Part shown: piece after piece, positions 9,090-20,692 of the stretch | How the letters are laid out: each line of letters opens with the position of its first letter | Numbering within the stretch: the first letter of the stretch is position 1 | Assembly (NCBI GenBank): GCA_910592205.1 | Contig: CAJVPJ010000141.1 | Location: forward strand, 1-40,601 | Length of the DNA: 40,601 nucleotides | DNA from: Paraglomus occultum | Taxonomy: Eukaryota; Glomeromycota; Glomeromycetes; Paraglomerales; Paraglomeraceae | Reading direction: 5' to 3' | Program-made: the position numbers and the translations under genes | Notes under the pieces: generated by a model | The model's input: only the letters and a program-made list of their open reading frames with translations | The model's database searches: none | Told to the model about the DNA's origin: nothing

Positions 9090-12000
9090 ATGTCCTGTAT
9101 TATGAAATTCTCCGAGAATTCTGAACATAATGTTGTGCTGCGCAGAAACCGACTCAATTTTAGTTTTCAACACGTGATGGCCTCACCCTACGACGCGTTG
9201 TCCCAATCATTACTCTCATTTCCCTTCTGCTTTAGCATGTCAGATCAAAGGAGCATGGACGGTTGTGAGGAAAGCATATGGGAAAGAGTGCAAAGTGAAG
9301 TCAAGCAGGTTTAAATCGGCCATGTACCTCTCATTAAGAGTTATGTCACAAATTAACCAACTAATGTCTACCTGATACAGGGACAGCTCTTGTCATGGGA
9401 CACAACTTATTCTACTTCCTACGCACCAGTTCCCACTGCATACATAACGGAACAACCAATATCGACATACGAGACTCTGTTCAAATTCCATTTCTATAAC
9501 GGATACTCTTTCGATGGTTGTGAAGCGGTTCTTTCGCGGGAATGTCTGATGAAGGTAAGAATATCGCCGTTCAATATGTAAATTGGGTGGAATACTAAGA
9601 AAGAAAAACAGCGAGTGATCGAATGTGGTTAAAGCTTTGGTCTACATTGTGAACTCTAGCTTGGTATATCAAAAGTTGATTTGATACATTATTACTTCCC
9701 GTTACGGCTTGTTACTCATTGTAATTATGATGTATCTGAACTAGGATATCTATAGTTTGATTCTCGGACTATCTTCTAAGACCTTTGTTTATAATGAAGA
9801 GAAAAGGGAATTTACTGCGAGAATGGAACAGATACGCATCGATGGATGCAGCGCAAAGAGTATGAATATGTAAATGCCTTGGTGTAATTACGTGCTAGAG
9901 GTCAAAGAAAATTATCTGACATGAAATGAACTGTGGTATTCTGATACGCACATCAACGTAAACGTTAATAATCATTTCATTCTATTCACTGTACTTTGTC
10001 ATAAAGAGCGTTGACACGCTTTTTAGCATTTGGAACTCACTTGAATCGTCTGGATAACGTCGCTTCAAAATGCGAGAAACATCCAAGGTATTTCTATGTT
10101 TCTCCGTCAAAATACCGTTAAAATAATACATCTAAACAGTATTTTTATCCCAATCGTTGTTATCAAAGATTATATGGCTTGGTCGGATTGGCATTTGGAC
10201 GCTCTCTGTCCGCCTGTTTGCTGCATGTTAGGTCTGCCATTGTGGCATTGATGGAGCAATCGGGGGGAATTGAAAATATCGATCTGATGGAGTTATATCA
10301 CATACTTGACGAATCATCACTCGTACTCGAGAAACTGGCTGTATTCTGTCATTGTGTAAGCCATAAGATACATTACATCATAACGTATTTAAGACAATTG
10401 AATCTAATTTCTCCATGCGTGCTATCAACAGGACATCTCCAATTCTGCTCTCCTTTGCCTTCCTAAAGAAAACTTATCCCAACACTCGGCCGAAGGATTT
10501 TATCTTCCATTTGGCTCTTTTCTTCTCTCCTCTCTGTATTCTCTAATATCCCCGATGGCCAGTAATACTTCGCCATTCCTCAAGACTATTTTTCTCTCAC
10601 TTTTTGCACAGTGTTACCATCCATATTTGCAGATGGTGAATGAATGGATTGGGTTGGACTCAGAAAACAAATTAGCATTGATATGGGGTTCAGGAAAAGA
10701 GAAATATGATGACGAATGGGGAGAATTCTTCATTGAGAGAGGGGACGAGGAGAACGGCAAGGAGGGAAACGAGTGGATGAATGCGAAGGTAAATCGAACT
10801 TGGGTATCATCGTCTATTAGCGGGCATTCTATAGAAATGTATATTGTAGGAACTCGTATTGATTTTTTTGTTTTTCGATTCATTGACGATGTATAGATAA
10901 GTAAAAAGAACCCTCCGCCGACGTTCATTTCTGTCGAGGTGGCACGTGATATATTGGAAGCTGGAAAGGCTCTAAGATTGCTGCATGACTGTTGTCCGAA
11001 TCATCATTTGTTTCAATCAACTAGAGCAAGTGATTTGTTAGATAAAATAATACCGCCGTCCCCGTCTTCTATCCTCTCAACGTCGTTCACAAATCTCTCA
11101 GGAACGCTTCCAGTTACTAAAACGTCAACACTGACTCTCTTAGAACATTTGTTATCCACATATTCCTCGCCATCATCGTCTCCAATAACAACAGTAAGAG
11201 AATCGGTCTTATCTCACGCACTTCTAACCCAGTGTCGGTTAGTTAATATGTCTATTTTGTCATTTTTCTTTCGCGATCTATCTCTCCGTTCTCATCTCAA
11301 AGTATTGCGAGAATACCTACTTATGGGGAATGCTACGTTTATGAATGATCTTTCAGACGCATTATTCGCCGACAACGTTGATTCTGGAATTGACATTGGT
11401 GTTGCAACGAGCAGAAAAAGAGCAGGAATTGGATTGGGTATGGGTATGAACAGCAGGAGGACATGGCCACCAGTAGGGGGAGAGTTAAGGATGGCTTTGA
11501 AGGCTGTTATTGTGGAAAACGTTATGAAAGGAGCAGGATGGGGGGGTGAAGAGATCGCCCGAGGAGATATTGTGGGATTGGATAATATGCTTATGTTTGG
11601 AATTAAGAATGATGAAGAATGGGAAGTCTGCAAAGATCCAAATGGTAGTATTGACTGTTTAACAAAATGTTTGATGAAAAATAATATCGAATATTTACTT
11701 GTCAATTGTGAAATATCTGACGTTTACTTTTTTTTTGTTTACAGCATTAGAAGCACTCGATTTTCTTTACCTCGATTACAGGCCACCCTATCCCATTAAC
11801 GTGCTAATAACACCAGATCATCTCGTCAAGTACAACCAGATATTCACATTACTCTTGCGTATATTACGACTAGGTTCAGTTGTATGTCATATCTACCGTA
11901 GTTCTCACACTCGCTCGATGTATACTACTACCCACATAACGACTCAGAAATTCCGGTTTGAATCACATCAATTCATAATCGCTCTACAATGTTATGTATT

Positions 12001-12571
12001 CGACGTTGCCATTGATTCAACGTGGAGTTTGTTTATGAAAAAATTGGACAATAAGGCCAATGAATTGGAAGCAGATGGCACGAACAGTGAGATGGAAATC
12101 GAAAATGATGGGTGGGGTGATGGAGATGATGGTTGTAATGTGAAGGATTTAGATACGCTGAAGATATATCATGAGAAAATGTTGGATAGAATGGTGTTTC
12201 TGTGCCTGTTAAAGCCCAAGCAGGAGCCGATAATGAAAGTAATTAATGCAATATTAGTTGTTATTTTGGCATTTGCAAGATTACTAAACGTGAGAAGGTA
12301 TAATGAGGAGGGGTTTGATGAGACCGATCAACAGGTAGAAACGTTGTATGAAAAGTTTAGACTATACACGGCAATGCTAGTGAAGATTCTTGTTGCACTC
12401 GATGAAAAAGGAGGGGGGCGTGTCAACAAGACTGGCCTGCCTAGTAACAAGAGATCTGAATCATATACTCCTGGTGAGGGATTTTTACAGGCATTATTGT
12501 TAAGAGTGGATTTCAATGGGTATTATAAAGAAATAGTAGAGCGTGAACTGGCAGAGAAAAGAAATAAATAA
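9090..12571 (+). CDS. Gamma-tubulin complex component, Spc97/Spc98 family (GCP5/GCP6 type)
   Basis: Eight exons join in phase: 9090-9308, 9381-9554, 9745-9859, 10027-10087, 10169-10355, 10432-10788, 10897-11644 and 11745-12571. They give about 895 residues. The N-terminal GRIP1-like part contains ESIWERVQSE, SWDTTY, ITEQPISTYE and a DIYSLILGLSSKTF block. Then come PYLQMVNEWIG and EFFIER, the family's signature just before the second half. The C-terminal gamma-tubulin-binding domain has YPINVLITPDHLVKYNQIF, followed by a long helical region (YHEKMLDRM...PIMKVINAIL) and the end motif ALLLRVDFNGYY. Such proteins build the ring that nucleates microtubules at the spindle pole body. The GCP5 versus GCP6 choice is unresolved. 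The exon 3 donor (GTATGA at 9860) is preferred because GTAAAT at 9870 breaks phase. The start could also be 9102. Confidence 0.9.
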
Positions 12572-12767
12572 AATAATGATTTGTAGCAAAGCGACGCTGT
12601 CATAATGATTTTATTATCTATAGCATCTGTTAATATTAAATATTCCGCCTATCATTTAAATTCCATCTTAAGAATAAGAATGTTCCAGTGTTTTTTAAGT
12701 GTCACGTTGTAGTACAGATTGACGTGTCAATACAACTTCGCGTCGAAACAAGTTTCGTCAGAATTCT

Positions 12768-14097
12768 ATGGCAAAGCAGAAGAAAACACCCAGTGCGAAG
12801 GCAGACGGTGGTATGTTGCCAAAAACTTTTTCACTAGCCTTGTTGCAACGTACTGACTTACTGTTTACATCGAGCAGAACAGCTAGTTGTAGACTATCTA
12901 CGAAAGCAGAATCGTCCCTATAGTGCTAGTGAGTGACATGCCATTTCAAAGCAACATAGACTAAGCTGTGAATTTCTAATTATCCTACAAATTTGTTAGC
13001 TGACATTGTCAACAATTTACATGGAGCGATAACGAAAACCGTAGCTCAGAAAGCGCTAAATGCTCTCGCAGAAAAAGGTGAAGTGACGCATAAGCCATAT
13101 GGGAAGCAATCGGTTTACGTTATAAACCAGGTACCAGACATTGGACATTGTTGATGCAGAATACTCACTTTGACTATCAGAACATTGTGGATGTCTGTGT
13201 CGGAAGAGTGGACTAATTTTATTTTATTGTTACATTACTTTCAGAATCAATTCGAATTACCATCATCTGATGACTTGGCCTCGATGGATGTGAAAATAGA
13301 TACATTGAAAACAGAGATTATGGAGTACACGGAGAAAAATAAACAACTTCAATCAGGTGCATATTAGTATTATTATTGGTAACATCGACGAGTGCATAAT
13401 TTAATTTATTACATCGCATGTCCTTCGTATCAAACACTAACTTAACGATTTATGTCAGTGCTGAATGGATTAAATAATTCTCTGACAAACGAGCAAATTA
13501 AAGAAAGGTGAGCTGATAATTCTTGAATCAGTTGATTATTCCTGCCAAAAATATTTTAACACGCCTTTCAAAACAAGATTGAAGACTTTGGAAGATGAGG
13601 TATTGAGTATTATAATCGTTATTTGACAATAGTCGTCGCGCTTTTAATAAATTAGTCATTTCTTGTTTCTCAATTGAGTGACTTGTTTCTAATTCAGAAT
13701 AAAAGAAATGAGGAACGATTGAATATTTTGAGGTCAGGCACAAAGCAAGTGTCAAGTGATGACAAAAAGAGAATAGATGCTTCTTATGAAATGAATCGAA
13801 AGTTCTGGAAACAGCGAAAGAAACTGGTTAGAATTACACGTGAACGTTCTTGTCAAATCTTTATAATTCTTCTCATAATTGCACGTATTATGTTTTTCAA
13901 TTTTAGTTTGACGATATCTTCAAAACACTTATGGAATACATTCCACAGAAACCACAAGAATTTATTGTATGTGATAGAATACTACGTTTGTTAATCCGTT
14001 ATCACGAAAAAGCTCAATAGCCTTGACTCTGTAGGAGGAAATTGGAATCGAAGAAGATCCGATAGATATAAATGAAGACCCGTTGGCTAACATATAG
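12768..14097 (+). CDS. HOP2: HOP2/PSMC3IP homologous-pairing protein (TBPIP family)
   Basis: Nine exons (12768-12810, 12878-12928, 13000-13130, 13245-13356, 13459-13507, 13578-13599, 13698-13826, 13907-13966, 14035-14097) all join in phase and give 219 residues, matching HOP2's usual ~217. The winged-helix domain comes first: EQLVVDYLRKQNRPYSATDI, then VAQKALNALAEKGEV and KPYGKQSVYVINQ. Coiled-coil segments follow (KIDTLKTEIMEYTEKNKQL, then EERLNILRSG). The C-terminal part has NRKFWKQRKKLFDDI and an acidic end, EEDPIDINEDPLANI. HOP2 works with MND1 to stimulate Dmc1/Rad51 strand invasion in meiosis. Exon 6 is only 22 nt. No frame damage is seen, so the gene looks functional. Confidence 0.96.
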
Positions 14098-14124
14098 TGG
14101 TAATGTAATTACACAAAGATATCT

Positions 14125-14144
14125 CATATTAATATATTAATATG
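14125..14144. repeat. 20-bp perfect AT palindrome CATATTAATATATTAATATG
   Basis: It starts 28 bp past the HOP2 stop codon. It is preceded by TCT, as is the related palindrome at 2944, and is followed by GTATATATAC. It belongs to the same motif family as the copies at 2944 and 3217. Confidence 0.8.
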
Positions 14145-17100
14145 TATATATACTAATAATGTCTTTAGATAAAATCTTTCCCTCCCTCTTCCTTTCATTG
14201 TTCAACCTTACCAAGCTGCAGAAAGAGTATTTGCAAAGGAAAAACAACAAACTAGAATAATATAATACTAAGTTCTCAATGTTTGCTTGGAGTCAATTGA
14301 GCCTGGGGACTGTGGAGTTCCAGATGGACTTGTGTTTCCCTCAATACATGTTTGGGTAAATTTAAAAACCTGTATACTCCTAACCCCCATTTCAATGTTA
14401 ATTATGCCCAGATCTGTGTCGTTATTGATAAAAAAGTAGTAGTAGAACTCTTTACGTGGTAAATTGAAGCTTCCAAAAAAGTTATGCTTTTTTTTTACCT
14501 TGGCAAATAGTTTGTCATCCTCAAGGGCATTATTTCTAAGAAAGTGAAATAGTCACTGAATATGAAGCTTAATTCTTATTATTATATTAAAATCTTTAGC
14601 AAAAGATACAATTTTGCAATACGTCTGCTAAGTTAATTTGGTCAAATGACGATGTAATAATAACACTACTCTAATCAAAGAGTTAGGACACCAAAGTAAG
14701 TTTTGGTCCACAAAAGACAGCCCACAACCTATATTAATATTACTTTAGTTTCTGTTCTTTAGCGTTTAACATACTTCTCATATTAAAATACTTGAACTAA
14801 TTAAACTAGTTGGTTCAGTTGCATTCAGCGATGATTGTTTCTTGCCTTGTCCTAACCGTTTATTCCAGTTCACGTGAAGCGGGTTAATTAACTAAATGCT
14901 TGATCTCTATATCTTCATACATACATAGCAGCGTCTAGTAGATTTAAGGTTTTCTGTTTAAGAAAGTTTCGTTATTTGTAATTCATACTGCTGGAAACAT
15001 TGTTAACTTTAACAAGACAAATGGGATCATGATGCTATAGTCAATTTGGCAGTAATTTCTTCTGATTTGTCATACTTAAAGAGACTGGCTTCCTATGATT
15101 GACTGGGACGAACTTTTTTAAGAGCTGTCGTATAAGGGACAATCATGAACACAACTATGTTCATGAACACGATCTGATACAGCAAGCGTACCTGAGAGTG
15201 ATAACTGGAAGCGCTTCAATTGATTGATCATATGCATGTAATGGTATGATGTATTACATACCACAATTAAACAAAGTATGGAAATAGTCCAATAGCTGTA
15301 GTAATAGTAACGTCGTTATAAACGATGATCTACCTAGAACATTCGGTGAAGCCGTGAATGCTATATGAAGTATTGATCTACATGTGCTTATTATTATGAC
15401 GGGCAGCATATTTATTTACATGGCACAACCGAGAATTTAGTGTTTAGAGAACGTTCTCGAAAGACACTTCTATGTAGTTTACTGGGTCTAGATTGCATAA
15501 AACTGTGCTTAACGGATGAACACTCACACTGTCTGTCTATAACAACGACGTTATCTTATGGATACGCTTTGGTTCTAGCAAAGAACATTTGTAGTCAATA
15601 ACAAAGCATCATTGAGAATTGCATAAAAATAGTATTCTTTAAACATGACGATATAGTCATTAATGTACCGATTGACATTCACGGGTCAAAGTCTTCAAAT
15701 GGACAAAACTCTTAAGCGGTTGTATCACATTTCACTTTGGTAATCTTAGATCGCTGACCTATTTCCTTTATTTTCTTAATTTTCCGAAGCATCCAGTTAT
15801 CCTGATCCTCTAGTTCTAAGGAAGCTTGTGTGTCAGATCAATACATGCCCATAGGATTATAATGACGTGCCAGAACTGAATAATAATAAACTTGTTTAGT
15901 CCAGGCTTTTCTTATCTTATTGACGTTGGAGCCCCGGCTAGTCAACTGATGCATATCTCAAATAGAAGTTTCTTCCTTCCACTACAGACAGTCATTTCGG
16001 TGAGATACTAAAACAACCAAATTGATCACGAGATTGAGAGATAAACCCATTAGCTTAACTTGTACGGGTAAACTACAAAATACTGTTCTGTATCCAATTG
16101 ATTGTCCCGGCTTGTGACAAAAATTAATATCCAAAGTTATAGTTCGATGGATGCGTTACACCTCACCTTTACTAATATTTGGTAAAGATATCAAATTAAT
16201 ATACTGTATTCCAAAGAAAATTAATGACAATCTGCGTATAAATTTAATTTGTGAAGAAAACAGTAAGCGAACAGTCAAAGACATAAATTGTCACATGAGA
16301 TTACTACAAACCATTAACATTTACACGGTTTGTTATTATAGTTCAAGATTCTACATCATCAGAGAGCATTTTAAGACCTGTATATTAATATGTGTTATTT
16401 AAGTGTATAGACTGTTGATTTGATTGTTGATTAACGTATTATCAGTTAAACCATCTTACAATATCGCCTTCGTTAGATAATTCTTACCGAATTATATCAT
16501 TAATGAGTATGCCGTTTTTTATAACGATAAAAATTAAGGGGTTGTAGGTCCCAAGTTTTTGTGCAAAGCGCCTTGTTTCTGAGCACATTGATTAATCGTG
16601 CAAGATGCCGTTTATTATTCACTTATTTTCGTAAATAAGTAGAGACTCGCTTTTTTACCTGAAAATTTGACATCAACAATTCAGTTATCAATGTGCTGAG
16701 GACGTTAAATACAAAACAGATGTCTCCTATAACAATAAAGAAGAAAAACAATTTAATTTGACAAAATAGGTAGAGAGACAATTTAAAAATTAAATTGGGT
16801 AATCAAGGAAAATACCGGAAAAGGATAAGAAGGGGAGAGACAAGTCCATGCTCTAATAAGACTGCATACATCAACGCAAGATGACCGTAGAATAGAGAGT
16901 AAGAAAAGTGTTTCTTCATATCTAACCAGATAAGTTTAATTAAGTTTATGCAAATTGCTGCCGTCCAAAAGTGATTCGATCGTTGGGAAATAGTTTATGC
17001 TGTTTGTACTGTACAACTTTGAAATCCAACAGTAAACATAGTCCTCCTAACGATAATAAAGTAGACATGTTAGTACAATAAAGAAATGATTGAAGCGTAC

Positions 17101-18980
17101 TTGTTAATAAGTATAGCCATACTGGACAAGCTAGAGATGAAATAGTAAGCCTGGGTATTTACATTTCTATTAAAATAAGTACCATGGGAAGGTTTAACGC
17201 TAGGACATTATGTTAGTTGAGGCGTTTACTATAATGATAACCTTCGACTTCCTGCTCTGTAGCCGTCATTGACCTTGTTGCATAACATGGCATAGTGCAT
17301 ACAGGATGACATCAAATTACAGATGTTAGTCAACTGTTCCACATGTTATCTGCGGAAAAAGTTTGTTGAAACTATTATTAGGTTCATACCTTAACCTATT
17401 CCGATATCATTATTTATATTAGTAACTTAATTGTTCGTATTGTATGTGATATTGGGTGTCAATCCGACTATGTTTGGTTTCACAAGATAGCTGTAGATAA
17501 GAGATGTAAAAGAGATGGTAAGTGGCGAATACACTTTTATGCTGTGCATCAGTGCAAGCAGATGCGAGAGAAGCCACTCAGAATCCATGTGCTCAAAAGT
17601 CGCCACGCACCACAAAGATTTTTGCTGTTCATAAATTGGGCATTTTGCTGCGATAAATTACATAGGACCTCCATATTATATAATTGAAAATGGCTGTTAC
17701 ATAGCAGTAATAATTAGCACAATCTACAAAATACAGAACACCGACATGCATCATAAAACGGTTGAACGGATTATTCATTAATTAACTTATCAAACCGATC
17801 CGTTGTCTTTCATTGTCAAATTGCAAATTAAACAGCTTGTTTGTATAGTTGGAAACAAGTGGAATGGAATAATGAATTGAATAAATGAACTGGAGGACAA
17901 GAAGCGAAAGAAATTTAGCTAAGCACGAGGTTGATAACAATGAATTATTTAAGGACAACGACGCCTTTAAGCAATGAACAAAGAGATGAGACACAGAAAT
18001 AATTGGCAGAGACAACGACAATCATTGTCTGTGAACAAAGCAATAGTATCACTAATCAGTTATTATTATAAATTATCGGACTGAAATTTGGTACAACATC
18101 GCACCATAACATAACATATCGACATGTTAGTATTGCCGAAGACAAGGGAGGGGTAAAAGAACGAATACAAAGAATTTTCAGCAGACAACGTAAAAGAACG
18201 TAAAATACTGATTGGACGCTGATAACAATAGGTGAATAACAGAACGGATAAACAGAACATTGACAATTGTATAAATCAAGCAATGTGATGTTTGCTAATT
18301 TACAGTTGAATTGTCATACATATGTCTATACAAAGTTTTTAACCGTAAACCGACGTTCGAGCCACATTAACTTGTGATCCGAGTCCATAATCACCTAATA
18401 TTTATATTAGAGTTTATAATTAAACATCTGTCAGTAATTCACATGCATATTGTATGCTTGGTCACTGTTACCAGTGTGTTCTTATTGCCCTTTCACCAGT
18501 CTTTCATTGCTTTGCGCTTTTTATTTTCTTTTGATTGGGTGGTTGAACGCACAACGTTGACCTTGTAAGAAACAGGTCTCGCCAAGGCCGATAACAATAG
18601 AATATAAACAAGAAGTTTGTGGGATTGAATACATGATATTATTCGTAACCCGTTGCTGGTACAGTTAGTTGCGATTAGAAGGTGTATAGAAGCCCTTGTC
18701 TGTTTCCACCTTGTTCTTATATGGAATGCATTCTCCAGAGTGCGCGTCAGGAGTTAGCAAACATACTTCTGGTATATTGGACGACAGTTTTCTGGAAATG
18801 GATTAATTTAGTTGCACGCGAACTGTTTTCGAGTGGGATGAAGGAAAAGTTCGGGTGTGAGAATCTTTGATGAGAACCTTAGGCTTGCACAAATTGGTAA
18901 GATTGGATAAGAGAATTTACTAACATGTAAGATATATTTGATAGAATGATACTCTTATTAAGTATTGGGTCGGATATATG

Positions 18981-19085
18981 ATAATAATAATAATAATAAT
19001 AATAATAATAGTGACGGTAACAGTAAATAATAATGATAAGAATAAGAATAAGAATAAGAATAAGAATAAGAATAATAATAATAAC
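18981..19085. repeat. Compound microsatellite (ATA)n, (AATAAG)n, (AAT)n
   Basis: Ten ATA units occupy 18981-19010. After a 24-nt break come about six AATAAG units (19035-19070), then AAT units to 19085. Confidence 0.95.
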
Positions 19086-19890
19086 AATTGTTATTATAAT
19101 GACGTTTACTATATGATAATATATATAATAAAGAAAATGTAAGCAGGTAAAAAAATATAATACTTTAATATTAGGATATATTAATAATGTATATTATTTA
19201 TATTATGTTGCGTCAACCTATGTTATTTTAATAATTTGTACATATAGAATGCAAGATCGGCAGGTTGATATTAAGTATGTGATTATCTAAATAAAGCAGT
19301 AGTCACTTTGATATATACTGTTAACTATTGTCTACTCTACTGTCCGGCTTTTCTGCTGCACCACCATACCTGCTCCTGTGGGTTAGCGCGTCTGATGCAT
19401 TTGATATTGTAATAGGACGAACGCTTAAGCACTGTCCAGTTGACGTTAGTTTTTCTTTGTTAGCGTTTATTATTTCAATGGGGAAAATACAATTGTCAGA
19501 CGGCCCCGTAACAATGTAGCAAGCTTCAGATTGGCACTTTCTTGAAAAAGTTTTGTGTGTGTATGCTGATTTGATAATAAAAATTTTTTATGCTTTGTGT
19601 ACTTGGTATTAGAATTAATATTGTACGTCTAGATTAGATACATATGAAATCATACAAATAAATATATTTGCAACAATATATATACGTATCTATCCGATAC
19701 TGATACACAAACTCAATAATTCCATAAATTTACGATATTCCTCAACTTCACGTTCTCTAGCATTCCCATAAGGTAATTTATGATAGAGTAAATACAATGA
19801 TATATGATACGGTAGGAAGGTAATAACAAAAACGGCAAAGATTGCTGTTAGCTGGGAGTTCCATCATAGTTATGTACATAATCGGCTTAT

Positions 19891-19906
19891 CGAAGAAGCT
19901 TCTTCG
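19891..19906. promoter_or_regulatory. Heat-shock-element-like palindrome CGAAGAAGCTTCTTCG
   Basis: This is a perfect 16-bp palindrome containing GAAGCTTC, i.e. inverted GAA/TTC units of the kind bound by HSF-type domains. It lies about 790 bp upstream of the start codon of the Sfl1-like HSF-domain gene. Autoregulation is an inference. Confidence 0.4.
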
Positions 19907-20692
19907 CCCCGTCGATGGAACAAAGACAAATACTCGGTGACTGAATTATCAGTTTAGAGTTCGAATTAAGCTTAAGTTAATCTTCTATGGAAAGGGCACA
20001 CGCGTTTGCACCAGTCACTGTCGTCATTTCCATGGATGAACATCTCATATTCAACAGAAATCTAATTAACAATGGTGCAATCATGAGCTGCATATATATT
20101 AACATACATATATATAAATATATATTATGCAGGTTAACAACATAAACTTTTCTGTAATAAGATGTCTAACAATAAATTGTACATAGTTTAACAAAGAGCC
20201 GTGATACTACCATATACAGTCATATATCACACATATCACTTAATCTAAGTACAATTTTTCTATATATTTATGTATTTATTTATATCTATTTATTTATTCA
20301 CCCCTATTTATACAAAACCCCAAATCATATATATAAACAAGAAGAATATCATTCCAGCGTGAAAATGTGGATGATGCTTAATCTGAAATTACACATTCAT
20401 CTCATATGAATCGAGTGTAGAGCACTTGTATATATATATATATAACTAGTGACACAGACTTCTTGCTGGTAAGGGTCGCTCCTACATATCAGATTATATA
20501 TACACTGCTTTTTTGCTATCAGAACAAACGATCTCGATGTATGCAATGTTTCTTTCCCACAGGAACTTCCGTGCCCCACCTTTTAACAGAAAATTTTTTT
20601 ACTCACTTTACTTTTTCACGATCATTATCATCAACTGCAAATCCGCCCTTCTAAGCTAGCTCCTACCTATTTATCAGATACCAAAAGCCCCC

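Larger units (their letters stand above)
14098..20692. other. 6.6-kb gene-poor stretch
   Basis: Both strands are dense in stops. The longest ORFs (for example 16151-16402, 17782-18021 and 18056-18283) have no splice context or recognisable domain and look like chance. It holds AT palindromes (14125-14144), trinucleotide and hexanucleotide microsatellites (18981-19085), TA runs (20096-20120, 20428-20446) and a heat-shock-element-like palindrome (19891-19906). The last 500 bp probably include the promoter and leader of the Sfl1-like gene. Confidence 0.6.

Noticed and set aside
11292-11705. 137-codon minus-strand ORF
   Set aside because: It is antisense to exon 7 of the gamma-tubulin complex gene, where plus-strand motifs are clear.
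19328-19519. 63-codon plus-strand ORF in the gene-poor region, with a GGGTTAGCGCGTC stretch that looked tRNA-like
   Set aside because: No cloverleaf or B-box (GGTTCGANNCC) follows, and the ORF has no splice context or known motif.
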